Positions 1 through 8,511 of a stretch of 64,000 nucleotides of DNA are shown piece after piece; the stretch's first letter is position 1; the number at the start of each line of letters is the position of its first letter. The position numbers and the translations under genes were made by a program. The notes beneath the pieces were generated by a model. It saw only the letters and a list, made by a program, of their open reading frames with translations, was not told where the DNA came from and ran no database searches. The stretch spans positions 1,054,001-1,118,000 of the forward strand of contig CAVZCC010000001.1 of NCBI GenBank assembly GCA_963773765.1. The letters are read 5' to 3'. Origin of the DNA: CAVZCC01 sp963773765 (GTDB lineage: Bacteria > Actinomycetota > Acidimicrobiia > Acidimicrobiales > Microtrichaceae).

Positions 1-33
1 CGACGGGCTGATCACCGGTCCGGGCGCCGGGGC

Positions 34-834
34 TCAGGCCGCGCCCCGGATGGCCCGCCCGTTGAGCGGGTTGGCCGACAGCACCTCGTTCAGGCGGGGC
101 AGCGTGGTGCGCGACAGGGCACGGGCGCCACGCACCGCCGCCAGCTCGGCCTGGTTCAGGTCGGCCAGCCCCAGCCGGCGACGAAGCCGGGCCGGGAGGA
201 GCTCCACGGTCACCCAGTTCAACGGGACGAACGTGGGGTCCGGGACCCAGCGGAGCCCGGGCCGCATCAGCGACCGGGTGATGTCCAACGATTCCGCCGA
301 GGGGTCCAGCGTGGCGAACCGGTCCGCCACATAGGCGCGGAAGGCGGCAAGGTCCTGGGGCACCAGCTCGTCCGGGATGCCGAAGGAGCGGGCCAGGTGC
401 TTGGACTCCTGGAAGTAGCGCTCGCGGTCCTCCTCCCGGAGGCGACCGACGTAGCGGCGCTCCACCGCCAGGACGGTGTCCACCAGGGTGGCCAGGACCC
501 AGTACTGCAGGGCCGGATCCGATGCCGAGTAGGGCGTGCCGTCCGCCGTGGTGCCCTGCACCCTGTCGTGGATGCGCTCGAGTCCGGCCAGCACCTGTTG
601 CCGGCGGGCGGGTGAACCGAACCCGATGGCCAACATGGCGTCCAGCGTCCGCTCCAGCCGTCCCAGGGGATCGGTCCGGTAGCTGCTGTAGGCGGCCACA
701 CCCGCGGCGACCTGCGGGTCGCACACCTGCAGGATGGCGGCGCGGGCGCCGCCCAGCAGCACGAACCAGCGGCTGTTGAGCCGCCACGACCAGGTGTCGT
801 CGCTCCACATCGCCCCCGGTGCGGGTCGGCTCAT
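34..834 (-). CDS. Oxygenase MpaB / DUF2236 family protein
   Basis: 266 aa. The family (MpaB, rubber oxygenase Lcp relatives, ER-bound oxygenases) contains heme or presumed heme oxidases; the substrate cannot be told from sequence. Seen: the family-type block GRLERTLDAM (about residues 58-67) and the conserved histidine block IHDRVQG (88-94), in an all-helical protein with no signal peptide. I chose the ATG at 834 over the in-frame ATG at 855 because GGAGGG lies just ahead of 834. It is downstream of the lipoprotein pair at 891-2203 on the same strand. Only 33 bases of the window lie beyond its stop. Confidence 0.75.
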   Translation of the reverse strand: MSRPAPGAMWSDDTWSWRLNSRWFVLLGGARAAILQVCDPQVAAGVAAYSSYRTDPLGRLERTLDAMLAIGFGSPARRQQVLAGLERIHDRVQGTTADGTPYSASDPALQYWVLATLVDTVLAVERRYVGRLREEDRERYFQESKHLARSFGIPDELVPQDLAAFRAYVADRFATLDPSAESLDITRSLMRPGLRWVPDPTFVPLNWVTVELLPARLRRRLGLADLNQAELAAVRGARALSRTTLPRLNEVLSANPLNGRAIRGAA

Positions 835-890
835 GGGTTCCCTCCGTGGCTCCATCGCTGCGCCCCCGACGCAGACGGCGTGACGCTACT

Positions 891-1328
891 TCAGGGCTTC
901 ACCAGCGTCGTGACCGTGTCCCGCCCGAACCGGAACAGGCACTCGACCTCTCGGTCGCCGTCCTGCCACGACGACTCGGACGGGGCGACGTGCACCACCA
1001 GGACGCCGTCGGGCAGGGCCGCGGGACCGGCCCCGGTCGCCCCCTCCACGGCCAGGCCGCAGAGTCGTTCGGCATTGAGGTCGACCAGGTCCTGGCCCGG
1101 CCATCCCGTGTCCGGTGGGTCCAGGTCCTGGCGGGCGAACACCTCGTAGCGGTGGGGTTCCGAGCACGGGACCAGGTCCGGCGCATCGCCCCGCCGGCCC
1201 TCCACCGGGGCGCCGGTCGGGAGGCACTGGCCCACCTCCAACTCGTCGTAGGGCGACAGCGCCCCACACGACGCGGCGGCGACCAGTGCAGCCACGACCA
1301 CCAGGCCCGCGGTCCCGGACGGCCTCAT
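891..1328 (-). CDS. Septum-formation-family (Septum_form-like) lipoprotein
   Basis: 145 aa. N-terminal hydrophobic segment followed by a lipobox AASC (Cys about residue 21), so probably lipid-anchored outside the membrane. The mature part has the actinobacterial Septum_form pattern: VGQCL near the start, then VPCSEPHRYEVF, a later conserved Cys (ERLCGLAV) and a C-terminal ECLFRF. Family members are small extracytoplasmic proteins of unclear biochemical role; the name comes from a septum-formation association. Its ATG overlaps the TGA of the upstream glutaminyl cyclotransferase gene (ATGA at 1325-1328), so the two are translationally coupled. Confidence 0.7.
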   Translation of the reverse strand: MRPSGTAGLVVVAALVAAASCGALSPYDELEVGQCLPTGAPVEGRRGDAPDLVPCSEPHRYEVFARQDLDPPDTGWPGQDLVDLNAERLCGLAVEGATGAGPAALPDGVLVVHVAPSESSWQDGDREVECLFRFGRDTVTTLVKP

Positions 1329-2203
1329 GCCGGGACGAACCTGACCTCGAACAGCGTGGGCCACAGCTTGCCGGTCACCAGGAACCGGTCCGTCCCCGGC
1401 AGGTGGGCGATGCCGTTGAGCACGTCGTCGTCCCCAGGGGCCGACGACGTGGCCGCAGCGTCGGCCGCGAGCGCCGAGGCATCGACCACGCCGTCCACCC
1501 GCCGGCACGCGGGGTCGATCCGGAGGATCTCGTCGGTCTGCCACCGGTTGGCCCACAGGTGCGTCCCGTCCCACTCCAACTCGTTGAGCTGGTCCGTCGG
1601 GCCACCGTCGCGCTGCACCCGCCAGCGGTCGGTCTCGCCGAAGTCGGCGGGGTCCCGCTGCACCAGTTCGTCCGAGCCGTCGCTCATGACCAACGTGCCG
1701 TCGTCGAGTGTGGTGAGCCCCCACCCCTCGCCCGTGTACGCGAACTCCCCCACCTGGGCGAAGGACACACGGTCCCACACCAGGGCCCTGCCGTCCTTCC
1801 AGGTCAACTGCACCAGGTGCCCGTCGTCGCCCTGGGCCAGCCCCTCCGCGAACAGCTCCGGGGCCAGCTCCACCCGGCGCAGTTCCTGGCCGGTGTCGGG
1901 ATCCAGGGCCCGCAGGGAGGAGGACCCCTCCAGCCCGGTGCTCTCGTACAGGACACCGTCCAGCACGACCAGCCCCTGGGTGAACGCCTCGGGGTCGTGC
2001 GGGAGCTCCCGGACGACCTCCGGCACCAGCGCCTCCGGAGGCCCCGATGGGCACGCCCCGCCGGACGACGTCGCCGGCCCGGGCGCGGTCGTGCCGGAAC
2101 CAAGGTCGCGGTCGTCGTCGGTGCCGCAGCCCACTCCGGCCAGGACCAGTGCGAGGGCCACGGCCGCAACCAGGACCGGCCGTGGGGTGCCGCACCCGGA
2201 CAC
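1325..2203 (-). CDS. Glutaminyl-peptide cyclotransferase (glutamine cyclotransferase), lipoprotein
   Basis: 292 aa. The plant/bacterial-type glutamine cyclotransferases are five-bladed beta-propellers that convert N-terminal Gln of peptides to pyroglutamate. Seen: GTG start, signal segment and lipobox AGVGC (Cys about residue 26), a short Thr/Ser/Gly linker, then family motifs: DPEAFTQGLVV, YESTGLEGSSSLRALD, ELFAEGLA, YTGEGWGLT, LNELEWDGTHLWANRW, and DVLNGIAHLPGTDRFLVTGKLWP at the C-terminus, the last being a very typical family ending. The location outside the membrane fits the lipobox. It starts 23 bases after the rRNA methyltransferase stop and overlaps the next gene by four bases, so the three are probably one operon. 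Confidence 0.85.
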   Translation of the reverse strand: MSGCGTPRPVLVAAVALALVLAGVGCGTDDDRDLGSGTTAPGPATSSGGACPSGPPEALVPEVVRELPHDPEAFTQGLVVLDGVLYESTGLEGSSSLRALDPDTGQELRRVELAPELFAEGLAQGDDGHLVQLTWKDGRALVWDRVSFAQVGEFAYTGEGWGLTTLDDGTLVMSDGSDELVQRDPADFGETDRWRVQRDGGPTDQLNELEWDGTHLWANRWQTDEILRIDPACRRVDGVVDASALAADAAATSSAPGDDDVLNGIAHLPGTDRFLVTGKLWPTLFEVRFVPA

Positions 2204-2226
2204 CGGGCTGCGCCGGCACGGTCGCC

Positions 2227-3462
2227 TCACACGCGCTCCAGGGTGGTCACGGCCTCCACGTGGTGGGTGTGGGGGAACAGGTCGACCAGCTCCACGCCCA
2301 GCGGTCGGTAGCCGGAGGAGGCGAAGAGCCCGACGTCGCGGGCCAACGAGGCCGGGTCGCAACTGACCAGGGCGACCCGGCGGGCGCCGGTGGCCACCGC
2401 GGCCCGCACCCCGTCCTTGCCCAGCCCCGACCGGGCCGGGTCCGCCACCACCACGTCGGCGGCGGACGGCCGCCAGCGCTCCACCGCGACCCGGACGATG
2501 GTGGCGTCGAGGTGCTGGGTGTTGATGCGGGCATCCGCGGCCGACGACGGAGAGCGTTCCACCACGACCGAGGAGCGGGCCCCCAGGCCCACCGCGAACA
2601 GCCCCACGCCTCCGTACAGGTCGGCCAACCGGTCCCGGTCCGCATCGATGGGCCCGAGGGCGCGCGAGACGGCCTCCAACAGGGCCTCGGCCCCGTCCGG
2701 ACGGGCCTGGAAGAAGGACTCGGCCGAGATCCGGAAGTGGTGCCCGGCCACGTCCTCGTGGATCCACGCCCGCCGGCCGGCCCGCAGCTCGTCGGCGCCG
2801 ACGACCCGGACGCCGTCCGGAACCACGACGTCATCTCCCACGGTGGGCGTGACCACCACCAACCGCTCACCGGTGCGGGCCCCGGCCCGGACCACGATCT
2901 CCGAGGCGCCGGGGAACCGCCCGTGCACCAGCACGTCCGCCACCAGCGGGTGGGCGACCAGGCAGTCCTCCACGACCGCCACCTCGGACGAGCGCCGGCG
3001 GTGGAACCCGGCGCGGTCACCGCTCACGGCGCAGCGCAGGGTGGTGCGGTAGCGCTGGTCGTCCAGGGCGATGCCCGGGTCCACCGGCAGGTCGGGGAGC
3101 TTGGCCAGGCGGGCCAGCGCGTCGCGGACGACGGCCACCTTCAGGTCCCGCTGCGCGTCCGGGGTCACGTGCTGCATGTCGCAGCCGCCGCAGCCCCGGG
3201 CCACCTCCGGACAGGGCGGAACGACCCGGCGTGGCGACGCCACCAGCACACGTGTGGCCTCGGCCCGCGCCATGCGGGGCTTCTCCTCGGTGAGGCGGAC
3301 CTCGACCCGCTCGCCGGGCAGGCCCCCCTCCACCAGCACCACCCGGCCCGACGGGTCATGGGCCAGGCCCAGGCCACCGGCCACCATGCGCTCCACCTCG
3401 ACCACATCGGCCGGGGCACCGTCGGGCGCACCGGTGGTCGTCGATGACGGGGTCGGATCCAT
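2227..3462 (-). CDS. 23S rRNA (uracil-5-)-methyltransferase, RumA/TrmA family
   Basis: 411 aa. SAM-dependent m5U methyltransferase of the RlmD/RlmC/TrmA group; which uridine it modifies is not decidable here. Domain order: N-terminal TRAM-like beta-barrel (about residues 20-75, GLGLAHDPSGRVVLV...GERVEVR), an iron-sulfur cysteine pattern CPEVARGCGGC (CX5CX2C) with a further Cys in EDC, then the Rossmann methyltransferase with LADLYGGVGLFAVGL and the catalytic block VSCDPASLARD containing the nucleophilic Cys. C-terminal VDLFPHTHHVEAV is the family motif. ATG start. Divergent from rpe with 65 bp between them. Confidence 0.9.
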   Translation of the reverse strand: MDPTPSSTTTGAPDGAPADVVEVERMVAGGLGLAHDPSGRVVLVEGGLPGERVEVRLTEEKPRMARAEATRVLVASPRRVVPPCPEVARGCGGCDMQHVTPDAQRDLKVAVVRDALARLAKLPDLPVDPGIALDDQRYRTTLRCAVSGDRAGFHRRRSSEVAVVEDCLVAHPLVADVLVHGRFPGASEIVVRAGARTGERLVVVTPTVGDDVVVPDGVRVVGADELRAGRRAWIHEDVAGHHFRISAESFFQARPDGAEALLEAVSRALGPIDADRDRLADLYGGVGLFAVGLGARSSVVVERSPSSAADARINTQHLDATIVRVAVERWRPSAADVVVADPARSGLGKDGVRAAVATGARRVALVSCDPASLARDVGLFASSGYRPLGVELVDLFPHTHHVEAVTTLERV

Positions 3463-3527
3463 TCCCCCACCGTACGGCCCGGTAGGGTCACCGGCGCCAA
3501 CGCCCCGCCCGGAAGGTGACCCCCGAG

Positions 3528-4208
3528 ATGTCCTCGCCCGACCTGCAGATCGTCCCCTCGGTGCTCCCGGCCGACTTCTCCCGGCTCGGCGAGGAGTGCC
3601 GGGCGCTGGAGGAGGCCGGGGTGGACCGCATCCAGTGGGATGTGATGGACGGCGTGTTCGTCCCCAACCTGACGCTCGGGCCCGACATCATCCACGCCTG
3701 CCGTCGCCACGTGGATGTCCCGTTCGAGGCCCACCTGATGGTGGTGGACCCCGACGAGCTGATCCCCCGCTACATCGAGGCCGGCTGCGAGGTCATCATC
3801 GTCCACGAGGAGGCCTGCACCCACCTGCACCGCACGCTCGGGCGCATCCGCGACCTGGGGGCCAGCCCCGCGGTGGCCCTGAACCCGGCCACGCCCGCGG
3901 TCAACCTGGCCCACGTGCTGGACCTGCTGGACCAGATCCTGGTCATGACGGTCAACCCCGGGTTCGGTGGCCAGGCCTACATCGCCACGATGGAACCCAA
4001 GGTGGCCGAGGTGGCGGCCATGGTCGCGGTGTCGGGCCGGGACATCGACATCGAGGTCGACGGCGGCATCTCGGCCGAGACCGTCGCCGGGGCCGCCGGG
4101 GCCGGGGCCAACGTGCTGGTGGCCGGCAGCGCGCTCTTCCGTGACCCGCAGGGCCTGGCCCACGCCGTCACGGACCTGCGGGACCGGGCCGAGGCCGCCC
4201 GGGCATGA
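3528..4208 (+). CDS. rpe: Ribulose-phosphate 3-epimerase
   Basis: 226 aa TIM barrel that interconverts ribulose-5-phosphate and xylulose-5-phosphate in the pentose phosphate pathway. Motifs: SVLPADFSRL at the N-terminus, QWDVMDGVFVPNLTLGPDII (first metal ligands and catalytic Asp), HLMVVDPD, VMTVNPGFGGQ and the second catalytic Asp in EVDGGISAE. I prefer the ATG at 3528, preceded by GGAAGG at 3511-3516, to the GTG at 3516, which overlaps that ribosome binding site. Its TGA overlaps the ATG of the following lipoprotein gene (ATGA at 4205-4208). Confidence 0.95.
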   Translation: MSSPDLQIVPSVLPADFSRLGEECRALEEAGVDRIQWDVMDGVFVPNLTLGPDIIHACRRHVDVPFEAHLMVVDPDELIPRYIEAGCEVIIVHEEACTHLHRTLGRIRDLGASPAVALNPATPAVNLAHVLDLLDQILVMTVNPGFGGQAYIATMEPKVAEVAAMVAVSGRDIDIEVDGGISAETVAGAAGAGANVLVAGSALFRDPQGLAHAVTDLRDRAEAARA

Positions 4209-4723
4209 TCCGGCGCACACCGGTCCGGACGGCCCTGGCCATCCTGGCCGCCGGCGTCGTGCTGGGCTCCGTTGCCGCGGCCTGCGGGGACGGGCGTCCC
4301 GCGTTCTGCGACGACCTGGCCCGCGACGGCGACCTGGGTGGGCTGACCGGGGCGCTGTCCGCCGGCCGGCTCGCCGGGGCGAAGGACGAGGCCGGCAGGC
4401 TCACCGACCTGGCCGACGCCGCGCCGGCGGACATCCGGGAGCAGTTCGGCGCCCTGGCCGACGCCGTGGCCGACATCGTGGACCTGCTGGAGGCGGAGGC
4501 GGCCGGCGGACCGGCGGGGACGACACCCCCCGACGCGGACGCCCCGGCGACCGGAGGCGAGACCACCACGACGGCGACCACGGTCCCCGGCGGCGCCGGG
4601 GGCGACCCGGCGGAGGTGGAGCGTCGACGTGAGGAGCTCAACGAACGGCTCGGCGAACTGAGCGCGACCAGTTCCGAGGTCGAGGACTGGGCCCGCCGGA
4701 ACTGCGGGATCGAGTTGTCCTGA
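4205..4723 (+). CDS. Hypothetical lipoprotein
   Basis: 172 aa, family not recognised. Seen: basic N-terminus, hydrophobic core and a lipobox-like VAAAC (Cys about residue 27), then a charged, mostly helical body with Ala/Asp/Glu heptad-like stretches, a Thr-rich low-complexity linker (TGGETTTTATT, about 118-128) and a second charged segment rich in Glu/Arg (VERRREELNERL) that could form a short coiled coil. Two Cys remain in the mature protein (AFCDD, RRNCGIELS), possibly a disulfide. Translationally coupled to rpe by an ATGA overlap; no functional link to rpe is implied. Confidence 0.6.
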   Translation: MIRRTPVRTALAILAAGVVLGSVAAACGDGRPAFCDDLARDGDLGGLTGALSAGRLAGAKDEAGRLTDLADAAPADIREQFGALADAVADIVDLLEAEAAGGPAGTTPPDADAPATGGETTTTATTVPGGAGGDPAEVERRREELNERLGELSATSSEVEDWARRNCGIELS

Positions 4724-4963
4724 GCCGTTCCGGACCGGAGCAGGCCCCCGACGGGATCCGCCACAGGACCGCCACGCGACCGCCACAGGACCGAAACCTC
4801 GGGACCACGACGGACCGAAACCTCAAGATCCGTGAGGGTTCGCCGATGGGCACCCTGTCATGTGGTAGTTATGGGTCCGTCACGAAATCGTCATATTTGA
4901 ACGGCTGGGGCCGTCGACCCCGTGACATCGGACACCCGACCGACGGAGACGAGGATCACGAAC
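4724..4963 (+). promoter_or_regulatory. Intergenic region with short direct repeats and an AT-richer promoter-like segment
   Basis: No gene seen. Contains two copies of GGACCGAAACCTC (4788-4800 and 4812-4824) and a partial CCGCCACAGGACCG duplication (from 4758 and from 4780), followed by the only clearly AT-richer stretch nearby (about 4860-4900, including GTCATATTTGAACGG). The CAP-domain lipoprotein gene starts at 4964, so this is its likely promoter region. Promoter assignment is inference from composition and position. Confidence 0.35.
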
Positions 4964-5434
4964 ATGTCCAGCACCCTTCCCCCCGCCCCCACCACGCTCC
5001 GGCGCCGGCCCTCCGGCCGGCGGCTCGGCCTGCTGTTCGTCGCCGTCGCGGCCCTGGCCGTGCTCGGCGCGTCGTGCACCAAGAACGCCGCGGCGTTCGA
5101 ATCGGCCCAGCGCGTCAACGGGACCCGGTCCGAACGGGGCCTGCGGGGCCTGGCCATCGACCCGGTGCTGGTGGACAAGGCCCAGGCCTGGGCAGATCAG
5201 ATGGCCGCCAACGGCGCCATCAGCCACTCCGTGCTGACCGACGGTGCGGGGTCCAACTGGCGGGTGCTGGGCGAGAACGTCGGCTGGGCCCGCTCCGTGG
5301 GCGAGATGCACTCGATGTTCATGAACAGCTCGGAGCACCGGGCCAACATCGTCAGTGGCCGCTACAACCGCATCGGCACCGGCGTGGCCGTGGTGGACGG
5401 CAGGTACTACGTGGTGCAGGTGTTCGCCGGCTGA
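4964..5434 (+). CDS. CAP-domain (SCP/PR1-like) lipoprotein
   Basis: 156 aa. CAP superfamily proteins are secreted; bacterial ones are poorly characterised. Seen: Arg-rich N-terminus, hydrophobic segment LFVAVAALAVLG and lipobox GASC (Cys about residue 38), then one compact CAP domain: AFESAQRVNGTRSERGLRGL, ALAQAW-like helix (VDKAQAWADQMA), the conserved SHSVL histidine, VLGENVGWA, the MHSMFMNSSEHRANIVS helix and a C-terminal YYVVQVFAG strand. I chose the ATG at 4964 (GGAGACGAGGA upstream) rather than the in-frame start at 4922. Convergent with clpP with a hairpin in between. Confidence 0.8.
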   Translation: MSSTLPPAPTTLRRRPSGRRLGLLFVAVAALAVLGASCTKNAAAFESAQRVNGTRSERGLRGLAIDPVLVDKAQAWADQMAANGAISHSVLTDGAGSNWRVLGENVGWARSVGEMHSMFMNSSEHRANIVSGRYNRIGTGVAVVDGRYYVVQVFAG

Positions 5435-5442
5435 CCCGGCAC

Positions 5443-5473
5443 CGTCCGGCGGGGCACACGCCCCGGCCGGACG
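5443..5473. terminator. Inverted repeat between convergent CAP gene and clpP
   Basis: Stem CGTCCGG-CGGGGC (5443-5455) pairs with GCCCCGG-CCGGACG (5460-5473) across an ACAC loop, with a single bulged base. No T-tract on either side. Position between two convergent stops (5434 and 5484) suggests a bidirectional intrinsic-like terminator. Confidence 0.55.
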
Positions 5474-5483
5474 CGGGGTCCGC

Positions 5484-6110
5484 TCAGCGCATCTCACCCC
5501 GGCGCACGATCACGTGGTCGATGATCCCGTAGTCCTTGGCGCCCTCCGCGGTGAACCAACGGTCACGGTCGGAGTCGATGTTCACCTGCTCCTTGGTCTG
5601 GCCGGTGTGGAAGGCGATCCGGTCGGCCAGCAGGTCCTTGATGTACTTGAGCTGCTCGGCCTGGATGGCGATGTCGGTGGCCTGGCCCTGCATGCCGGCC
5701 GAGGGCTGGTGCATCATGATGCGGGCGTGGGGCAGGGCGTAGCGCTTGTCCGGCGCCCCGGCGCACAGCAGGAACTGTCCCATGGAGGCCCCCAGGCCCA
5801 TGCAGATGGTGCCCACGTCCGGCGTCACGAACTGCATGGTGTCGTAGATGGCCATGCCGGCGGTGACGGACCCGCCGGGTGAGTTGATGTAGAGCCAGAT
5901 GTCCTTCTCCGGGTCCTCACCCTCCAGGTAGAGCATCTGGGCCGTGATGAAGTTGGCCACGGTGTCGTTGACCTCGGAGCCCAGGAACACGATCCGGTTC
6001 TTGAGGAGGCGGTTGAAGATGTCGGCGGACGGCTCCATGCCGGAGCCCTGCATGACGACGGGCGGAACCGTGAGGGCCGGCGGGAGGTCGGAGGTCTCGA
6101 AGGACTGCAT
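5484..6110 (-). CDS. clpP: ATP-dependent Clp protease proteolytic subunit
   Basis: 208 aa, usual ClpP length. Serine peptidase S14 subunit that forms the tetradecameric barrel used with ClpX/ClpC ATPases. Catalytic triad visible: Ser109 (GLGASMGQ), His134 (ARIMMHQP) and Asp183 (DSDRDRW). Handle and oxyanion motifs INSPGGSVTAGM are intact. ATG start. It stands alone here; actinobacteria usually have a clpP1P2 pair with clpX, and no partner is inside the window. Convergent with the CAP gene, divergent from tRNA-Leu. Confidence 0.95.
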   Translation of the reverse strand: MQSFETSDLPPALTVPPVVMQGSGMEPSADIFNRLLKNRIVFLGSEVNDTVANFITAQMLYLEGEDPEKDIWLYINSPGGSVTAGMAIYDTMQFVTPDVGTICMGLGASMGQFLLCAGAPDKRYALPHARIMMHQPSAGMQGQATDIAIQAEQLKYIKDLLADRIAFHTGQTKEQVNIDSDRDRWFTAEGAKDYGIIDHVIVRRGEMR

Positions 6111-6218
6111 GGCCGTGGAGCGTAACGCGGCCCGAAGTGGTTGCTGCGCCGGGCCGCTCCCGGCCCGGGCGACGGGACCCGGGCCACGGGGCCCGGGCCG
6201 GTACGGTGACAGGGCCGC

Positions 6219-6305
6219 GCGGACGTGGCGGAACTGGCAGACGCGCCGGGTTTAGGTCCCGGTGCCCGAGAGGGTGTGGGGGTTCGAGTCCCCCCGTCCG
6301 CACCA
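6219..6305 (+). tRNA. tRNA-Leu (anticodon UAG)
   Basis: Acceptor stem GCGGACG (6219-6225) pairs perfectly with CGTCCGC (6295-6301). Anticodon stem CCGGG/CCCGG encloses loop TTTAGGT, giving anticodon TAG (reads CUN codons). A long variable arm (GTGCCCGAGAGGGTGT) marks a class II tRNA, and the T-arm is GGGGGTTCGAGTCCCCC. Discriminator A6302 is followed by CCA, so the CCA end is encoded. Confidence 0.95.
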
Positions 6306-6355
6306 CCGGCCCATCCGGGCACCCGGACGTCCACGCCGAACAGCACACCGACCAG

Positions 6356-6463
6356 GTGGACGGTGTCTCCTTCCAGCGGGTGATCGTGCTGGCCCGGGCA
6401 CTGCGGGCCTGCCTGGAGAACCGGGTCCTGGCCTGGGGCAACCGCACGGTCGTCTTCGACTGA
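6356..6463 (+). CDS. Possible small ORF or gene remnant behind tRNA-Leu
   Basis: 35 codons from a GTG at 6356 to TGA at 6461-6463; the open frame extends further upstream into the tRNA, without a better start. Nearly every codon ends in G or C, as in the real genes around it, and the translation (VSFQRVIVLARALRACLEN in the middle) looks like a protein C-terminus rather than a shadow. No ribosome binding site precedes the GTG. It may be the tail of a gene truncated by insertion or deletion next to the tRNA. No family recognised. Confidence 0.3.
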   Translation: MDGVSFQRVIVLARALRACLENRVLAWGNRTVVFD

Positions 6464-6523
6464 CGGAGGAGATGGGCGAGGGCCTGGTGTCCTCCGCCCG
6501 CCGCGGCCGCGGCAGACTGCGGC

Positions 6524-7390
6524 GTGCCCGAAGGCCACACCATCCACCGACTGGCCCGGGACCTCCGCTCCACCCTGCGGCACGGGCCGGTGTCCGCCAC
6601 GTCCCCCCAGGGGCGGTTCGCGGCCGGGGCCGCCGCCCTGGACGGCGCCGCACTGGTCCGGGCCGAGGCATGGGGCAAGTACCTGTTCTGCGACTTCGGC
6701 ACCGGCGAGGTGCTGCACGTCCACCTGGGCCTGATCGGCAAGTTCCGCCGTCGGCCGTCACCCCCGCCGGACCCCACCGGGGCCGTCCGACTCCGGCTGG
6801 AGGGCGGGCGGGCCACCTGGGACCTGTCCGGGCCCACACGGTGCGAGTTGGTCCCGCCGGACGAGCAGGAGCGCATCGTGGCCCGGCTCGGCGCTGACCC
6901 GCTCCGCCGGGATGCCGACGTCGACTCGGCCCGGGACAAGGTGGCGCGCTCGTCGCGGCCGATCGGGGCACTGGTCCTGGACCAGTCGGTGATCGCCGGC
7001 ATCGGCAACGTGTACCGGGCCGAGATCCTGTTCCTCTGCGGCATCCATCCCGACCGCCAGGCCCGGTCCCTGGACGACGGTGAGTTCGCCGGCCTGTGGG
7101 AACGGGCGGTGGACCTGCTGCGCATCGGGGTCCGCCTGGGCCGCATCGTGACCACCGACCCCGACGAGATCGGTCGGCCCCGGAGCCGCATGACCACCGA
7201 CGACCGCCTGTACGTGTACCACCGGGAGCACTGCCGCCGGTGCGGCACCTCTATCGCCACCCTGGTGCTGGGCGGCAGGCCCATCTGGTTCTGCCCCACC
7301 TGCCAGCCGTCACCCCACGGCCACCAACCCCGCACCGGGAGCGGCCACCGGCCGGGACGGGCGGGGCGGGCGGCGCCACCGCAGGGCTAG
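6524..7390 (+). CDS. nei: Fpg/Nei family DNA glycosylase/AP lyase (endonuclease VIII type)
   Basis: 288 aa. Base-excision repair enzyme that removes oxidised bases and nicks the abasic site. The GTG start is fixed because the protein must begin Met-Pro-Glu: Pro2 and Glu3 are the catalytic residues and PEGHTIHRLA is the Nei-type N-terminus. Helix-two-turn-helix region: VLDQSVIAGIGNVYRAEILF. C-terminal zinc finger CRRC...FCPTC (about residues 238-261) is complete. A basic, Pro/Arg/Gly-rich tail of about 25 residues follows, longer than usual. No obvious ribosome binding site. Confidence 0.9.
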   Translation: MPEGHTIHRLARDLRSTLRHGPVSATSPQGRFAAGAAALDGAALVRAEAWGKYLFCDFGTGEVLHVHLGLIGKFRRRPSPPPDPTGAVRLRLEGGRATWDLSGPTRCELVPPDEQERIVARLGADPLRRDADVDSARDKVARSSRPIGALVLDQSVIAGIGNVYRAEILFLCGIHPDRQARSLDDGEFAGLWERAVDLLRIGVRLGRIVTTDPDEIGRPRSRMTTDDRLYVYHREHCRRCGTSIATLVLGGRPIWFCPTCQPSPHGHQPRTGSGHRPGRAGRAAPPQG

Positions 7391-7401
7391 GTTCGCCCAC
7401 C

Positions 7402-8418
7402 GTGAACGTCCACGACCTGCCCACGCCCGCCCTGGTCATCGACGCCGCCGCGCTGGAGCACAACATCGACACGATGGCGGCGGCCCGCCCGGGCCCGGCG
7501 CTGCGCCCCCACGTCAAGGCCTTCAAGTCGACCGAACTGGCCCGGCGTGTGTCCGAACGGGGGGACCACCACACCTTCTGCTGCGCGACGCTCAAGGAGA
7601 TGGAGGGCATGGCCGCAGCCGGCCTGGGCCAGGACCTGCTGCTGGCCAACGAGACCCTCGACGCCGAGCGCCTGCGCACCCTGGTCCGTCGCGGCGACGC
7701 ACGCATCACCGTGGCGGTGGACTCCCCCGAGACCGTGGAGGTGGCCGCCGCGGCGGGGGCCGAGGTGCTGGTCGACGTCGACGTCGGCCTGCCCCGCTGT
7801 GGCTGCCTCCCCCAGGATGCCGGCGCCATCGCCGACCTGGCCCGCGCCCGCGGCCTGGAGGTCCGGGGCGTCATGGGCTACGAGGGCCACGTGGTGGGCA
7901 ACCCGGACCGGGCACGCCGCACCGACCTGGTCGAGGAGTGCATGGCCCTGCTGCGCCGGGCCCATGACGACGTGGGTGGGGAGGTGACCTCCGCCGGGGG
8001 GACCGGCACGTACGACCTGCACCAGTGGGCGGGCGAGGTCCAGGCCGGGTCGTACCTTCTGATGGACACCCACTACGGGCAGCTCGGCCTCCCGTTCCGC
8101 CAGGCCCTGCGGGTGGCGGTCACGGTGACGTCGACCACGCCGACCAAGGGGTGGGGTGTGGTCGACGCCGGGCTCAAGTCCTTCGGGATGGACCACGGCA
8201 ACCCGGACCTGGACGGCTGGAACGTCTTCTTCTGCTCGGACGAGCACACCACGTTCATCCCCGGGCCGGACGGCGACGGCGGCCTGCCCACCGTGGGCAG
8301 CCGGCTCTGGATGGTCCCGGCCCACGTGGACCCGACCGTCGCCTACCACGAGCGGATGCACGTGGTGGACGGCGACCAGGTGATCGACACCTGGCCGGTG
8401 GACCTGCGCAACTGGTGA
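7402..8418 (+). CDS. D-threonine aldolase-like PLP enzyme (alanine racemase fold III)
   Basis: 338 aa. Fold-type III PLP enzymes of this group include D-threonine aldolase and D-serine dehydratase. Seen: N-terminal LPTPALVIDAAALEHNI, the PLP lysine block RPHVKAFKS, the C-terminal substrate/metal domain with DAGLKSFGMDHG and a C-terminal PAHVDPTVAYHERM. In that last block the metal pair is His-x-Asp, the arrangement known for D-threonine aldolases, rather than His-x-Cys of D-serine dehydratases; so I favour an aldolase acting on D-beta-hydroxy amino acids. GTG start, 11 bases after the nei stop; probably co-transcribed with nei. Confidence 0.8.
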   Translation: MNVHDLPTPALVIDAAALEHNIDTMAAARPGPALRPHVKAFKSTELARRVSERGDHHTFCCATLKEMEGMAAAGLGQDLLLANETLDAERLRTLVRRGDARITVAVDSPETVEVAAAAGAEVLVDVDVGLPRCGCLPQDAGAIADLARARGLEVRGVMGYEGHVVGNPDRARRTDLVEECMALLRRAHDDVGGEVTSAGGTGTYDLHQWAGEVQAGSYLLMDTHYGQLGLPFRQALRVAVTVTSTTPTKGWGVVDAGLKSFGMDHGNPDLDGWNVFFCSDEHTTFIPGPDGDGGLPTVGSRLWMVPAHVDPTVAYHERMHVVDGDQVIDTWPVDLRNW

Positions 8419-8511
8419 GCGGGGACCGGCCCGCACGACCACCGCTGCCCGACAGTCACCCGCCCGCGAGGACCACCCCCGCCGCCCCCCGGTCGTTCCG
8501 GGGCTGTCCTG

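Noticed and set aside
4758..4824. Iteron-like origin repeats
   Set aside because: Only two short copies with no dnaA boxes or replication gene nearby; more likely promoter-region duplication.
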